A stretch of 64,000 bases of DNA from Polynucleobacter sphagniphilus (lineage in GTDB: Bacteria > Pseudomonadota > Gammaproteobacteria > Burkholderiales > Burkholderiaceae): assembly GCF_001953355.1 (NCBI RefSeq), contig NZ_MPIY01000017.1, forward strand, positions 124,001 through 188,000, written 5' to 3'. Shown piece after piece: positions 19,645 through 29,334 of the stretch. Position numbers and translations under genes: made by a program. A model generated the notes under the pieces. That model saw only the letters and a program-made list of their open reading frames with translations. It had not been told where the DNA came from and did not search any database. Numbering within the stretch: position 1 is the first letter of the stretch; every line of letters begins with the position of its first letter.

Positions 19645-21854
19645 TGATTGGACCCTTGAGAAGGTGGCACTTTGGCCCGAGCAGCATGCAATTTTCTATA
19701 GCTATCGATCAATCGGTGATGTCGCTCTAGACCTTCCAACTTCATGCTAGTTGGCGTCAAACCATAAAAACGGATAGTGCCCTCCACAGATCCGATGACC
19801 GCATCCATTCTGGAATCACCAAACATTCGACGGAAGTTGGCTTCGTAATCCCCGATAGCCAAGTCCTCATTGAGTAGCGTCTCTAGCACTACATCCAAGG
19901 CTTGATAAAACAATCTGCGTTCAACGGTGTTGTCGTTGTATTGCAAGAAGGCGCCCACCAATTCGTGAGCCTCCTCAAATTGCTTTAAAGCAAGATGAAT
20001 AAGCAACTTCAACTCCAGCACTGTTAGCTGACCCCAAACTGTATTTTCGTCAAATTCAATACCGATCAACGAAGCAATATCACCGTACTCATCAAGCTCG
20101 TTATTTTCTAAGCGCTCAAGCAATGCAGCGAGGGCTTTATTGTCCAGACGATGTAAATTCAAAATATCAGCACGAAATAAGAGGGCTTTATTGGTGTTAT
20201 CCCAGATCAAATCTTCTATTGGATACACTTCGGAATAGCCCGGTACCAAGATACGACAGGCAATTGCACCTAGCTGATCGTATACCGCCACGTATGCTTC
20301 TTTGCCAAGAGACTCAAGAATGCCATACAAGGTGGCTGCCTCATCCACATTCGAGTTTGTGCCTTGGCCAGAAAAGTCCCACTCAACAAAATCATAGTCT
20401 GACTTACTGCTAAAAAAACGCCACGACACAATGCCACTTGAATCAATAAAGTGTTCAACAAAATTATTGGGCTCGGTCACCGCCTCACTTGCAAAAGTGG
20501 GTGGAGACAAATCATTTAGACCTTCCAAACTACGGCCTTGCAGCAGTTCTGTCAAACTGCGTTCAAGCGCCACCTCTAAACTTGGATGCGCTCCGAATGA
20601 GGCAAACACGCCACCGGTTCGGGGGTTCATCAAGGTGACGCACATCACTGGGTACACGCCCCCCAAGGAAGCATCCTTAACTAGCACTGGGAAACCCTGC
20701 TCTTCTAGAGCACGAATACCCGCCAGAATATCGGGATACTTTTCTAGCACTTCTTGAGGTACATCTGGCAGGGCAATTTCACCTTCCAGAATTTCTCTTT
20801 TAACAGCGCGCTCAAAAATCTCCGACAAACATTGCACCTGTGCTTCAGCAAGGGTATTGCCAGCACTCATGCCGTTGCTGCCATAGAGATTTTCAATCAG
20901 ATTAGATGGGAAATAGATAATTTCTCCATCAGACTGCCGCTCATATGGCAATGAGCAAATCCCTCGCTCTACATTCCCCGAGTTAGTGTCAACAAGATGT
21001 GACGCTCTTAGCTCACCATCAGGGTTATAAATTTGTAGGGAGTAAGCATCCAGAATTTCAGCGGGTAGCGCATCCTTGGGTCCGGACTGAAACCAGCGCT
21101 CATTTGGGTAGTGGACAAAGCTTGCCTTAGCCAGGTCTTCACCCCAAAATACGCCGGCATAAAAATGGTTATTGCTCAAGCGCTCGATATACTCACCCAG
21201 GGCTGAAGCAAGTGCGCTTTCTTTGGTCGCACCTTTGCCATTGGTAAAGCACATTGGTGAATGCGCATCACGAATATGCAAAGACCACACATTAGGAATA
21301 ATGTTGCGCCATGAGGCGATTTCAATCTTGATTCCTAAATTGGCCAAGATGCCAGACATATTGGCGATGGTTTGCTCCAGCGGCAGATCCTTGCCAGCAA
21401 TATAGGTGCTGCTCTTAGGATCTGGCTTCAACGACAATAAAGTCTGTGCATCCGCATCAAGATTTTCCACCTCCTCAATGACAAACTGCGGCCCAGCTTG
21501 AACTACTTTTTTAACTGTACAACGCTCAATCGATCGCAATATACCCTGGCGATCTATAGCAGAAATATCCTCAGGCAACTCAACTTGGATCTTGAGAATC
21601 TGTTGGTAGCGATTATCCGGATCAACAATATTATTTTGTGAGAGTCGGATATTTTCCGTAGAGATATTGCGCGTATTGCAATACAGCTTCACAAAATACG
21701 CCGCACATAAAGCGGAAGAAGCTAAGAAGTAATCAAAAGGGCCTGGGGCAGAACCATCACCCTTATAGCGAATAGATTGGTCGGCAATGACTGTGAAGTC
21801 ATCAAACTTCGCTTCAAGACGCAGCTTATCGAGAAAGTTGACCTTAATTTCCAT
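19620..21854 (-). CDS. OsmC-YcaO fusion protein
   Basis: 744 residues. Residues about 1-140 form an OsmC domain (VIADQSIRYKGDGSAPGPFDYFLASSALCAAYFVKLYC, the peroxidatic-type Cys region). From about 165 to 590 a YcaO domain follows (GKGATKESALASALGEYIERLSNN, and EAQVQCLSEIFERAVK with the ATP/Mg acidic residues), and the last ~150 residues are helical. YcaO activates amide backbones with ATP; this fusion has been linked to RimO-dependent ribosomal protein S12 methylthiolation, but its exact role is unsettled. It is a single-gene unit, convergent with the HPP gene. Confidence 0.9.
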   Translation of the reverse strand: MEIKVNFLDKLRLEAKFDDFTVIADQSIRYKGDGSAPGPFDYFLASSALCAAYFVKLYCNTRNISTENIRLSQNNIVDPDNRYQQILKIQVELPEDISAIDRQGILRSIERCTVKKVVQAGPQFVIEEVENLDADAQTLLSLKPDPKSSTYIAGKDLPLEQTIANMSGILANLGIKIEIASWRNIIPNVWSLHIRDAHSPMCFTNGKGATKESALASALGEYIERLSNNHFYAGVFWGEDLAKASFVHYPNERWFQSGPKDALPAEILDAYSLQIYNPDGELRASHLVDTNSGNVERGICSLPYERQSDGEIIYFPSNLIENLYGSNGMSAGNTLAEAQVQCLSEIFERAVKREILEGEIALPDVPQEVLEKYPDILAGIRALEEQGFPVLVKDASLGGVYPVMCVTLMNPRTGGVFASFGAHPSLEVALERSLTELLQGRSLEGLNDLSPPTFASEAVTEPNNFVEHFIDSSGIVSWRFFSSKSDYDFVEWDFSGQGTNSNVDEAATLYGILESLGKEAYVAVYDQLGAIACRILVPGYSEVYPIEDLIWDNTNKALLFRADILNLHRLDNKALAALLERLENNELDEYGDIASLIGIEFDENTVWGQLTVLELKLLIHLALKQFEEAHELVGAFLQYNDNTVERRLFYQALDVVLETLLNEDLAIGDYEANFRRMFGDSRMDAVIGSVEGTIRFYGLTPTSMKLEGLERHHRLIDSYRKLHAARAKVPPSQGSNHQVDCREL

Positions 21855-21952
21855 GGGGATAATTCCAAAATGGTGTGGCCGCCATTATCCATCGGAAAGC
21901 CAAGAGCAGGTGATCCAAACTCAGGGCTAGCTGCCAATATGAGTGTTAAAGG

Positions 21953-22636
21953 CTAACTCTCGCTTTTGTTGCGCGAGGTATCAATCCCAAGGGCTTTGAG
22001 CTTGCGATAGAGATGGGTGCGCTCTAGGCCGGTGTACTCAGATATTTTTGTCATGCTACCGCCCATGATGAGCATCTGATGCTCAAAGTAAGCCTTTTCA
22101 AATAAATCCCTAGCCTCTCTGAGGGGGAGGTCAAAATAGGTTTTAGCAATTCCACTGATATATTCACCCTCTGGCGGCAATAGCGCCGACTCCACCACTG
22201 CCGTCTTTGGAACAGAAGTACTTGCGGGTGTACCTTGCGAAATCTTTCCCTCTTCAGGCTCAACAAATTTTGGCGAGCTTTCGAGAGCCTTACTAACGGT
22301 CTTTAATAGCTTTTGCAAAGCAATTGGCTTTTCGAGAAAGTTAAGGGCACCAATGCGAGTTGCCTCAACCGCGGTATCGATAGTGGCGTGTCCCGACATC
22401 ATGACTACTGGCATCGTCAACTGACCGGTCTTTGACCACTCCTTTAATAGCGTAATGCCATCGGTCTCCGGCATCCAGATATCAAGCAAGACCAAATCGG
22501 GGCGCATCTGCTCACGAATTTTTCGCGCTTGTGCTGCACTTTCCGCCGCATAAATAGTATGGCCCTCATCCGTCAAAATCTCATTTAAGAGCTCACGGAT
22601 GCCCATCTCATCGTCGACCACCAAAATACTAGCCAT
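21953..22636 (-). CDS. ntrX: NtrX-like response regulator without an AAA domain
   Basis: 227 residues: receiver domain at 1-120 (DDE at 8-10, phospho-acceptor Asp in LVLLDIWMPETDG, Thr/Ser in VVMMSGHA, Lys in FLEKP), a linker, then a Fis-type HTH at the C-terminus (SMTKISEYTGLERTHLYRKLKALGI). The central sigma-54 ATPase domain of full NtrX/NtrC is absent, so it cannot remodel sigma-54 polymerase in the usual way. Short forms of this kind are, from memory, usual in related betaproteobacteria. It follows the sensor gene by 2 bases. Confidence 0.85.
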   Translation of the reverse strand: MASILVVDDEMGIRELLNEILTDEGHTIYAAESAAQARKIREQMRPDLVLLDIWMPETDGITLLKEWSKTGQLTMPVVMMSGHATIDTAVEATRIGALNFLEKPIALQKLLKTVSKALESSPKFVEPEEGKISQGTPASTSVPKTAVVESALLPPEGEYISGIAKTYFDLPLREARDLFEKAYFEHQMLIMGGSMTKISEYTGLERTHLYRKLKALGIDTSRNKSES

Positions 22637-22638
22637 TC

Positions 22639-24969
22639 TTATGCCGCCTCTTTAGCGAGATTCATAAACAATATTGATACCTGCGCACCAACCACTAACT
22701 CTCCCTGCATACGATTACGAATTTCTATTTTGGCACCATGATCATCAATAATTTTTTTAACTACAGCCAAACCTAGTCCCGTGCCTTTAGTTTTTGTTGT
22801 TACATACGGCTCAAATGCTCTGACTAATATCTTAGCTGGAAATCCGGAGCCTGAGTCACTTATTGTCAGTCGTACCGCATGTTGCACAACCCCCTCGGTC
22901 TCGCCATAGGGCACTAGTTTTGTTTTTACTTCCACTGGTGCATTCTGGTTTGGGCCCTCTAAGGTCGCGTCTTGTGCATTCTGTAACAAATTGTGGATGA
23001 CCTGTCTTAACTGAGTTGTATCGCCCATAATATCTGGACAACTCATGTCTAAATCTATTTTGATCGGACTGCCTTCATATAGCCCCAAGATTTCAGTGGT
23101 TAAAGTATTGATCGACACTGGTTTTAACTGGGGCGCTGGTGTCTTTGCAAAATCCCTAAAGTCATTGACCATCTCTTTCATCGCTTGAACTTGACGAATA
23201 ATAGTTTGCGTACTGCGATTCATCATTTCTTCCTGCTCGGGATTTAATTTTCCTGCCAGCTTATGCTGCAAACGCTCTGCAGAAAGCTGGATTGGAGTCA
23301 AAGGATTTTTGATCTCGTGTGCCAAACGCCTTGCAACCTCGCTCCAGGCAATTGAGCGCTGGGCACTAACCACATCAGTAATGTCATCAAAGACCACCAT
23401 ACGTAAGTCTTGAGCAAGCTCTGTACCACGCACAAAGAGGGTTACCCCTAGCTCATTCTCAAACTCATTGGTTGTGTGTAATTGAATTTGCTTTTGCCAT
23501 ACAGGCGCATCTTGCTGCTCACTCTTCAGCCGCTCTTTTGAGTCGCCCTCTGTGCCACTGGCAACCGCTAGTTTCATCGTTGCAAAGCCATCTTTAATCG
23601 CCTGCTCAAACTCCAGTAATGCAGGGATCTCACTCAGAGGCCTGCCATCAAGTTGAGTTAGGTCTTTAGCAAAAATACGATCTGCTCCAGCGTTACTTGA
23701 GACAACATTGAAGTTTTTATCAAAAATGCAAACCCCGGCAGTTAAATTTCCCAGTACCGTCTCTAAAAAGGTTTTTGATTCCTGCAATGAATTACGCGTA
23801 TCCGAAAGCTGCCTGGTCATCACATTAAACTGGCGAGTGAGCATACCTAACTCATCGCCAGTATCTAATTCTGGCTTGGGCGATAAATCTCCCTGTGCCA
23901 CTGCTTGCGTTCCCCTGAGCAACATTAGTAGAGGCCTAGCTAGCTGGCGACCAAGCAGTAGGGCCAGAGTAACCGCAACAAATAAGGAAAAAAATAAAGT
24001 TAAGGTCAGGGTACCAGCAAACATTTTGCGCAACCCGGCGCGCCCCAAGGCTTTTTCTTGATAGTCGCTATAAGCAGCCTGTACCGCCATCGTATTTTTA
24101 GTAATGCCCTCTGGCATTACTTTTATCAACTGCAAATACCAAAGCTCTTTTTGGTATTGAGGGTTTAGTCCAAAACCATGTCCGCTGGCGCGCTGCTCTT
24201 TTGTAAGTGGAATGATTGCACGCAAGCGGTAGGCCTGTGGTTGGCTTGAAGTTTGTGGTTCATCAATCAACCCTGCGCCTTTTAATTTAGATGCTTGATT
24301 CATCAGGTCTGCTGACGGCGGGCTTGAGGGTGTTTGCAATGCCGCTGAGGCTGCAGTAGCAACTACCACTTGTTGACCATTGAAGATCGTAATTTCTTGC
24401 AGGCCAAACTGATCGCGCAGACGAGACAACAAGAGCGTTAGTTCCGCTGGGCTTGCTTGATTTGGTGAGCTTTGAATTTGATCAGCAACTATTCGTCCCT
24501 CGTCTTGCAACTCTTGAAGCGAACCACTTAAGGTTGCGCGCCCCAATTCCAGCCCAGCCTCTAGGGCAGATTCGACCTTCACATCAAACCAAGTTTCAAT
24601 ACTGCGTGATACAAACTGCATGGATACGCCGTAAAGAATGAGGCCCGGCACAACACCCACTAAAGCAAAAATCATTGCCAACTTCGCAATCAGCCTTGTG
24701 CCAAATCGCCCCTGATACCAACGAATTGCGATGACTACCACCAGAGTTAGAATCACCAAAGTGAGGCCAATGCCGATCACTACGTTGGCTGCATAAAGCC
24801 AAATAAAATAGTTATCAAAAAACTCGGTATTCGATGAGGCCACCAAAAGCATTACCAACAATAGCAATGCGAACACGCCGATAACACCAGCCGCGATCGG
24901 AAGAAATCGCCTTCTAAGCGCGACCTTATCGAGAAAGTTCAAATTAATGAGGTCTGACAATATTGTCAT
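22639..24969 (-). CDS. ntrY: NtrY-like membrane sensor histidine kinase
   Basis: 776 residues. Three N-terminal membrane segments (about 20-110), a periplasmic region, a fourth segment near 315, HAMP (LLGRQLARPLLMLLRGTQAVAQGDL), PAS (VLGNLTAGVCIFDKNFNVVSSN), HisKA with the phospho-His in ARRLAHEIKNPLTPIQLSAERL, and HATPase_c (NLLQNAQDA, DSGSGFP, GTGLGLAVV). In the NtrYX systems the kinase responds to nitrogen or redox signals; the signal here is unknown. It overlaps the DUF4390 gene by 4 bases and is coupled to it and to the regulator gene. Confidence 0.92.
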   Translation of the reverse strand: MTILSDLINLNFLDKVALRRRFLPIAAGVIGVFALLLLVMLLVASSNTEFFDNYFIWLYAANVVIGIGLTLVILTLVVVIAIRWYQGRFGTRLIAKLAMIFALVGVVPGLILYGVSMQFVSRSIETWFDVKVESALEAGLELGRATLSGSLQELQDEGRIVADQIQSSPNQASPAELTLLLSRLRDQFGLQEITIFNGQQVVVATAASAALQTPSSPPSADLMNQASKLKGAGLIDEPQTSSQPQAYRLRAIIPLTKEQRASGHGFGLNPQYQKELWYLQLIKVMPEGITKNTMAVQAAYSDYQEKALGRAGLRKMFAGTLTLTLFFSLFVAVTLALLLGRQLARPLLMLLRGTQAVAQGDLSPKPELDTGDELGMLTRQFNVMTRQLSDTRNSLQESKTFLETVLGNLTAGVCIFDKNFNVVSSNAGADRIFAKDLTQLDGRPLSEIPALLEFEQAIKDGFATMKLAVASGTEGDSKERLKSEQQDAPVWQKQIQLHTTNEFENELGVTLFVRGTELAQDLRMVVFDDITDVVSAQRSIAWSEVARRLAHEIKNPLTPIQLSAERLQHKLAGKLNPEQEEMMNRSTQTIIRQVQAMKEMVNDFRDFAKTPAPQLKPVSINTLTTEILGLYEGSPIKIDLDMSCPDIMGDTTQLRQVIHNLLQNAQDATLEGPNQNAPVEVKTKLVPYGETEGVVQHAVRLTISDSGSGFPAKILVRAFEPYVTTKTKGTGLGLAVVKKIIDDHGAKIEIRNRMQGELVVGAQVSILFMNLAKEAA

Positions 24970-25547
24970 CGCGCAAATATATTAGGGCTGTTAAAGGAGA
25001 ATGGGAAGCGCACCCAGTCACTCGAAACATTCCAGTCGCGATTATTTAATGCATTGACCTGAAATGGTTTTGGCAGCTTGCTTAAATCTAAAGTCATACG
25101 CAATCCCGCGCTATAGGATTTACCTTGGTCTACTTGCGAGCTATCAAAAACGTGCCAGCCGCCAATACTGCCTACGGCTTGCAATGCTTCTGGCATTGTT
25201 TTTGCAGTAAAGGTAAAGCCATCAGATGCAATACGATATTGCTGAGTCAGTGGCTGATAAGAAAGGCGGGTTTGCCTTTGAGCAACCGCAGCCTTCTCCT
25301 CAAACCAATACCAACGGCCCCGAGTTAATTCAAATTCAGTTTGAAAATATAAAACTACGCCTTTTTGTACCGCCTCTTCAAGGCCGGGGGCTAATTCAAT
25401 TTTAAATGCCGCATTTAACAACCATTCATTATCCGAGCGCTCAATCTCAGCAGATTTGATTTTGATGCCCTCTGCCCTAGCAGTGACCGAGACAAAACTC
25501 AGCGCCACCAGGCAACAAAAGATAAATTGTTTAATGCGTTGGCTCAT
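24966..25547 (-). CDS. DUF4390 exported protein
   Basis: 193 residues with a signal peptide (KQFIFCCLVALSFVSVTARA, cleavage about residue 25) and a DUF4390 domain (GIKIKSAEIERSDNEWLLNAAFKIELAPGLEEAVQKGVVLYFQTEFEL, then GRWYWFEEK). Periplasmic, function unknown. The family is regularly encoded between rsmB and ntrY in betaproteobacteria, suggesting a link with the NtrY sensor. It overlaps rsmB upstream and ntrY downstream by 4 bases each. Confidence 0.88.
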   Translation of the reverse strand: MSQRIKQFIFCCLVALSFVSVTARAEGIKIKSAEIERSDNEWLLNAAFKIELAPGLEEAVQKGVVLYFQTEFELTRGRWYWFEEKAAVAQRQTRLSYQPLTQQYRIASDGFTFTAKTMPEALQAVGSIGGWHVFDSSQVDQGKSYSAGLRMTLDLSKLPKPFQVNALNNRDWNVSSDWVRFPFSFNSPNIFAR

Positions 25548-26860
25548 GAACCATTTTTCTTAAACAAGGCATAGTAAAAGCCATCATTGGCTTCTGTGGG
25601 CAAAATCTGCCCCGGCGAACTTAATCGTACCGCATTGGCATGCTCGGTCGCAAACCATTGCGCCTGATCTTCGCCCTCTTCAGGAAAAACTGAGCAAGTT
25701 ACATATAAAAGCAGGCCCTCTGGCTTTAGCATCTTCCATGCTTGAGCCATAATTTCACGCTGCTTATGCTGCAAAGTCCGAATATCGGCCTCACGCCTTA
25801 AAAAAGGAATATCGGGGTGGCGAGAAACAATGCCTGAGGCAGAGCAAGGCGCATCAAGTAAGATTTTGTCAAAAAGCTGGCCATCCCACCAAGCTGCTTT
25901 TGATGCATCACCCCGCACCACACGCACATGCTCCGAACTTAAGCGCAGGCGATCTAGGTTTCCAGTAATTTTCCCCAGGCGCCCCCCATCGAGCTCAAGG
26001 GACAGCATTTCACAATCTGCGAGCTCCAACAAATGTGCCGTTTTTCCACCTGGGGCAGCACATGCGTCCAATATCTTCTCACCTGGCTGCGGGTTTAACA
26101 GGGTTGCTGCCACCTGCGCACCGCTATCCTGCACTGAAACAGCCCCACTATAAAAACCTGGCAAGTCAATCACTGGCACCGGATCTCTTAAGAGTAAAGC
26201 GGAGTTTAGTTTGACTCCAGCCACCTCTTCAATAGGGGTAGCAGCAATATTGGCCTCATTTAATAATTCTTGATACTGGTCTCGCGTGTATTGACGTGTA
26301 TTCACACGCACAATTAATGATGCACGTTGGGCCTGTGCGATTTGCAATCCTTGCCACGACTTTGGATAGTTGCGCTTTAGATTGGCACGCCACCAGGGCG
26401 GGAAAAACATTGGGATCGGATCGGGTGGGTAACGCACCTCTCCTTCGGGTGGGTTGACAATGAGGCTAACCTTTCGGAGCACCGCATTTACTAAACCCTT
26501 GGCATACAAGGTCTTGTCATACTGCTCGCAAGCCTGCACTGCTTGATCAACGATAGTGTGTGCTGCATACCCCTTGCCATCTGAGGTTCCCTGTAAAAAT
26601 AGCGCAATGGCAACACTCAAAAGATGATCCACTTCAACCGGGGGTGGTTTTGGGATAAATTGCTTGATCAGCTCATGTGAACGAACCCATTTTCGCAAAG
26701 CATCAAATGTCAGGCTTTGCACAATCGGGCGCTCATGAGGCTCAAGCTGATCGAGCACCTCAGTAAGAGAGCGGCCACTCATCACCTCTCCAACGGCCTG
26801 TGCCGAAATAGTAATGGCCTCTGAAAGTGGCAGGCTACGTAATGTTTTGTGATCAGTCAA
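25544..26860 (-). CDS. rsmB: 16S rRNA m5C967 methyltransferase RsmB
   Basis: About 438 residues: a NusB-like RNA-binding domain (LSEAITISAQAVGEVMSG...), then the SAM methyltransferase domain with FYSGAVSVQDSGAQVAA, motif I LDACAAPGGKTAHLLEL, motif IV LLDAPCSASGIVSRHPDI and the catalytic Cys of YVTCSVFPEE. It methylates C967 of 16S rRNA. The frame is open to 26968 inside fmt; TTG 26860 (AAAGGG upstream, 8-base overlap with fmt) or ATG 26887 are the realistic starts. Part of the def-fmt-rsmB-DUF4390-ntrYX minus-strand operon. Confidence 0.9.
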   Translation of the reverse strand: MTDHKTLRSLPLSEAITISAQAVGEVMSGRSLTEVLDQLEPHERPIVQSLTFDALRKWVRSHELIKQFIPKPPPVEVDHLLSVAIALFLQGTSDGKGYAAHTIVDQAVQACEQYDKTLYAKGLVNAVLRKVSLIVNPPEGEVRYPPDPIPMFFPPWWRANLKRNYPKSWQGLQIAQAQRASLIVRVNTRQYTRDQYQELLNEANIAATPIEEVAGVKLNSALLLRDPVPVIDLPGFYSGAVSVQDSGAQVAATLLNPQPGEKILDACAAPGGKTAHLLELADCEMLSLELDGGRLGKITGNLDRLRLSSEHVRVVRGDASKAAWWDGQLFDKILLDAPCSASGIVSRHPDIPFLRREADIRTLQHKQREIMAQAWKMLKPEGLLLYVTCSVFPEEGEDQAQWFATEHANAVRLSSPGQILPTEANDGFYYALFKKNGS

Positions 26861-27857
26861 CCGATTCCCTTTGGAAATGCACTGCATTGTGTTGCGCCAT
26901 GATGAGCTGCAAAATTGCACTGGCTGGCATGCGCTTGCCGCCTGGTCTTTGCATCTCAAGTATTTCAATTACGTCTTTGCCGCACTGTATATAAACACCC
27001 TCATCATGCACACCCAATACTTGACCTGGCTGCCCCACAGGAAATGACCGCTCCTGGCTAGCAACGCGAGAATTCCAGAACTTGAACGTTACACCCACAG
27101 CCGAGCTGTTGGCCCCAGGAAAAGGATTGAAGGCCCGAATTCGATAATCAATTTCTGCAGCACTCAAACTCCAGTCAATATCCGCTTCGTTCTTGAGTAT
27201 TTTTTCTGCATAGGTCACACCATCGCTCAATTGGGCTGTTGTGTGCAATGGGCCACGCGACTCAAGTAAGCGCAATGTTTCATTAATTAATTCTGCGCCC
27301 AAGCTTGCAAGACGGTCATGCAGGGTGGCGCTTGTTTCATGATTTGCAATCTCAATTTCACGGACCAACACGGTATCGCCCGTATCTAGGCCCGCATCCA
27401 TTTTCATAATGCTGACACCCGTTTTTAGATCGCCCGCTTCTATTGCCCTTTGAATTGGGGCCGCTCCACGCCAGCGAGGTAAAAGTGAGGCGTGGATATT
27501 AAAACAACCCAATCGCGGTGGCGCCTCTGCAAGATCAAGAATTTCCTGAGGAAGAATCAACCCATACGCAACTACCACCATTACATCAAAATCGGTATGG
27601 GCTAGTTGAGCATAAGCAGCCTGAGCTTCGAGTTGCTTGCTTGAATCAGTGCTATTGCGCTTAAGCGACTCTGGCTGCAAAACAGGAATATTTTTTTCTA
27701 GTGCAAATTCTTTAACGGGACTGGCTTGCAAATGCATGCCTCGGCCCGCACGCCGATCCGGCTGTGTCAGCGCCAAAACAATTTGATGTCCGGCAGCATC
27801 GATAGCGCGCATGGCTTGTGCTGCAAATTCTGGGGTACCAGCAAAAACAATTTTCAT
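26853..27857 (-). CDS. fmt: Methionyl-tRNA formyltransferase
   Basis: 334 residues, normal length. The N-terminal formyltransferase domain has the Rossmann start MKIVFAGTPEFAAQAMRAI, the catalytic region NIHASLLPRWRGAAPIQRAI and MDAGLDTGDTVL; the C-terminal OB-like domain follows (IDYRIRAFNPFPGANS). It formylates initiator Met-tRNA. It lies 9 bases after def, the classical def-fmt pair, and overlaps the rsmB start. Confidence 0.96.
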   Translation of the reverse strand: MKIVFAGTPEFAAQAMRAIDAAGHQIVLALTQPDRRAGRGMHLQASPVKEFALEKNIPVLQPESLKRNSTDSSKQLEAQAAYAQLAHTDFDVMVVVAYGLILPQEILDLAEAPPRLGCFNIHASLLPRWRGAAPIQRAIEAGDLKTGVSIMKMDAGLDTGDTVLVREIEIANHETSATLHDRLASLGAELINETLRLLESRGPLHTTAQLSDGVTYAEKILKNEADIDWSLSAAEIDYRIRAFNPFPGANSSAVGVTFKFWNSRVASQERSFPVGQPGQVLGVHDEGVYIQCGKDVIEILEMQRPGGKRMPASAILQLIMAQHNAVHFQRESVD

Positions 27858-27866
27858 GAGGTGCGC

Positions 27867-28382
27867 TTAGCGCTGACCCGCCAACTCTTTGGCGCGTTTT
27901 TTCATTTTGAGTGAAATGCGATTTCGCTTCAAAATGGAGAGGTACTCAACAAAGACTTTGCCCTGTAAGTGATCCATTTCGTGTTGCAAACAAACTGATA
28001 AAAGGCCATCGGCCTCTATTTCAAACTCCTTGCCATTGATATCAAGTGCTTTCACTCGAATATGGTCCGGTCTTTCAACTTCATCATAGTATTCGGGCAC
28101 AGAGAGGCAGCCCTCACGCCACGCCTTCTTTTCTGGGCTGGCCCAAACGAGCTCTGGGTTAATGAATACCATGAGCTCGTTTTGGTTTTCTGAAACATCA
28201 ATCACCACAATCCGCTCATGAATATCTACTTGCGTGGCCGCAAGACCAACTCCAGGGGCGTCATACATTGTGTCCGCCATATCGGCAACAATTTTCTTTA
28301 TGCGCGCGTCTACCTGGGTGACCGGTTTGGCAACCTTATGCAAGCGCGGATCGGGATAACAAAGGACTGGTAATAGAGCCAT
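27867..28382 (-). CDS. def: Peptide deformylase
   Basis: 171 residues from ATG 28382. The three metal-site motifs are intact: GVGLAATQ (about 44-51), [10 protein letters not shown] (about 90-99, metal Cys) and QHEMDH (133-138, two metal His and catalytic Glu). It removes the formyl group from nascent proteins. The frame continues to 28733, but the extra N-terminus has no family match and overlaps dprA in antisense. Divergent from dprA by 71 bp. Confidence 0.96.
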   Translation of the reverse strand: MALLPVLCYPDPRLHKVAKPVTQVDARIKKIVADMADTMYDAPGVGLAATQVDIHERIVVIDVSENQNELMVFINPELVWASPEKKAWREGCLSVPEYYDEVERPDHIRVKALDINGKEFEIEADGLLSVCLQHEMDHLQGKVFVEYLSILKRNRISLKMKKRAKELAGQR

Positions 28383-28453
28383 GTAGGAATTATCCAACAG
28401 AGTAATCAGTCTGTCCCAATTGCTGAAAATAAACCTGCACTCAAAATAAGCTG

Positions 28454-29101
28454 ATGCAAACCCTCTCTCCAGCACATCCCCACTATCCAAAGAGATTTCA
28501 TGATCTTTACGACCCCCCAAAACTCCTCTATATAGATGGGGATCAAACACTCCTAGCGCGCCCCATGATTGCGATTGTGGGGGCAAGAATGGCCACACCA
28601 ACTGGAATGCATCACGCCAGGGTCTTTGCGCAAACCCTTTCAAAGGCTGGGTTCCTAGTGATTTCAGGTTTGGCGCGCGGTATTGATGGGGCCGCCCATC
28701 GCGCCTGTCTTGAGTTAGGCCCTGGATTTTCAACCATTGCAGTCTGTGGAACGGGGTTAGATAGGGTCTACCCTCCAGAACACCTTAATTTAGCTCAATC
28801 TATTGCCGCAGAAGGGCTATTAATATCGGAACATCAACCGGGAGTGGGTGCAAAAGCATTTCATTTCCCGCGCCGCAATCGCCTGATTGCTGCGCTAGCA
28901 CTGGGGGTGGTTGTTATTGAGGGCGCAGAGCGCTCGGGCTCACTGATTACGGCCCGGCTTGCATGTGAGTTGGGGCGAGAGGTCTTTGCTCTCCCTGGCG
29001 CCATTCATCACCCCCTCAATGCAGGCTGTAACCGCTTAATTCAGGAGGGGGCAAAGCTAGCAAACTCTCCAAAAGACGTTCTAGAGGAGCTCTTAATTTA
29101 G
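28454..29101 (+). CDS. dprA: Short DprA (DNA-processing protein A), Rossmann core only
   Basis: 215 residues with the DprA core: [107 protein letters not shown] and [10 protein letters not shown]. DprA protects incoming single-stranded DNA and loads RecA during transformation. Typical DprA is about 350-380 residues with an N-terminal SAM-like and a C-terminal winged-helix domain; both are missing. The upstream side is occupied by the def promoter, so the short form is genuine unless there is a sequence error. Confidence 0.88.
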   Translation: MQTLSPAHPHYPKRFHDLYDPPKLLYIDGDQTLLARPMIAIVGARMATPTGMHHARVFAQTLSKAGFLVISGLARGIDGAAHRACLELGPGFSTIAVCGTGLDRVYPPEHLNLAQSIAAEGLLISEHQPGVGAKAFHFPRRNRLIAALALGVVVIEGAERSGSLITARLACELGREVFALPGAIHHPLNAGCNRLIQEGAKLANSPKDVLEELLI

Positions 29102-29334
29102 ATGAATCCATTTTTAACCAATTAAAAGTCATGTTTTATATGATTAATAAAATGAGTGAGCACTTACTAATAATTTTTTGTTTTTCGTGTAGCAAGGCTA
29201 TTTTGGACTTTTACTAATTTATCGGTTAATAATAAAAAAGGGTGGATCGCTAGACTAAATCCCAATTTGGTTTAAATTGATCATCCCTTTTCCCCATTAA
29301 AAACAGAGTTTCAGGCTCATATTTAGGCAAACGC

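Noticed and set aside
28383-28733. N-terminal extension of peptide deformylase
   Set aside because: The extra 117 residues have no resemblance to deformylases and run antisense to dprA; the family start is ATG 28382.
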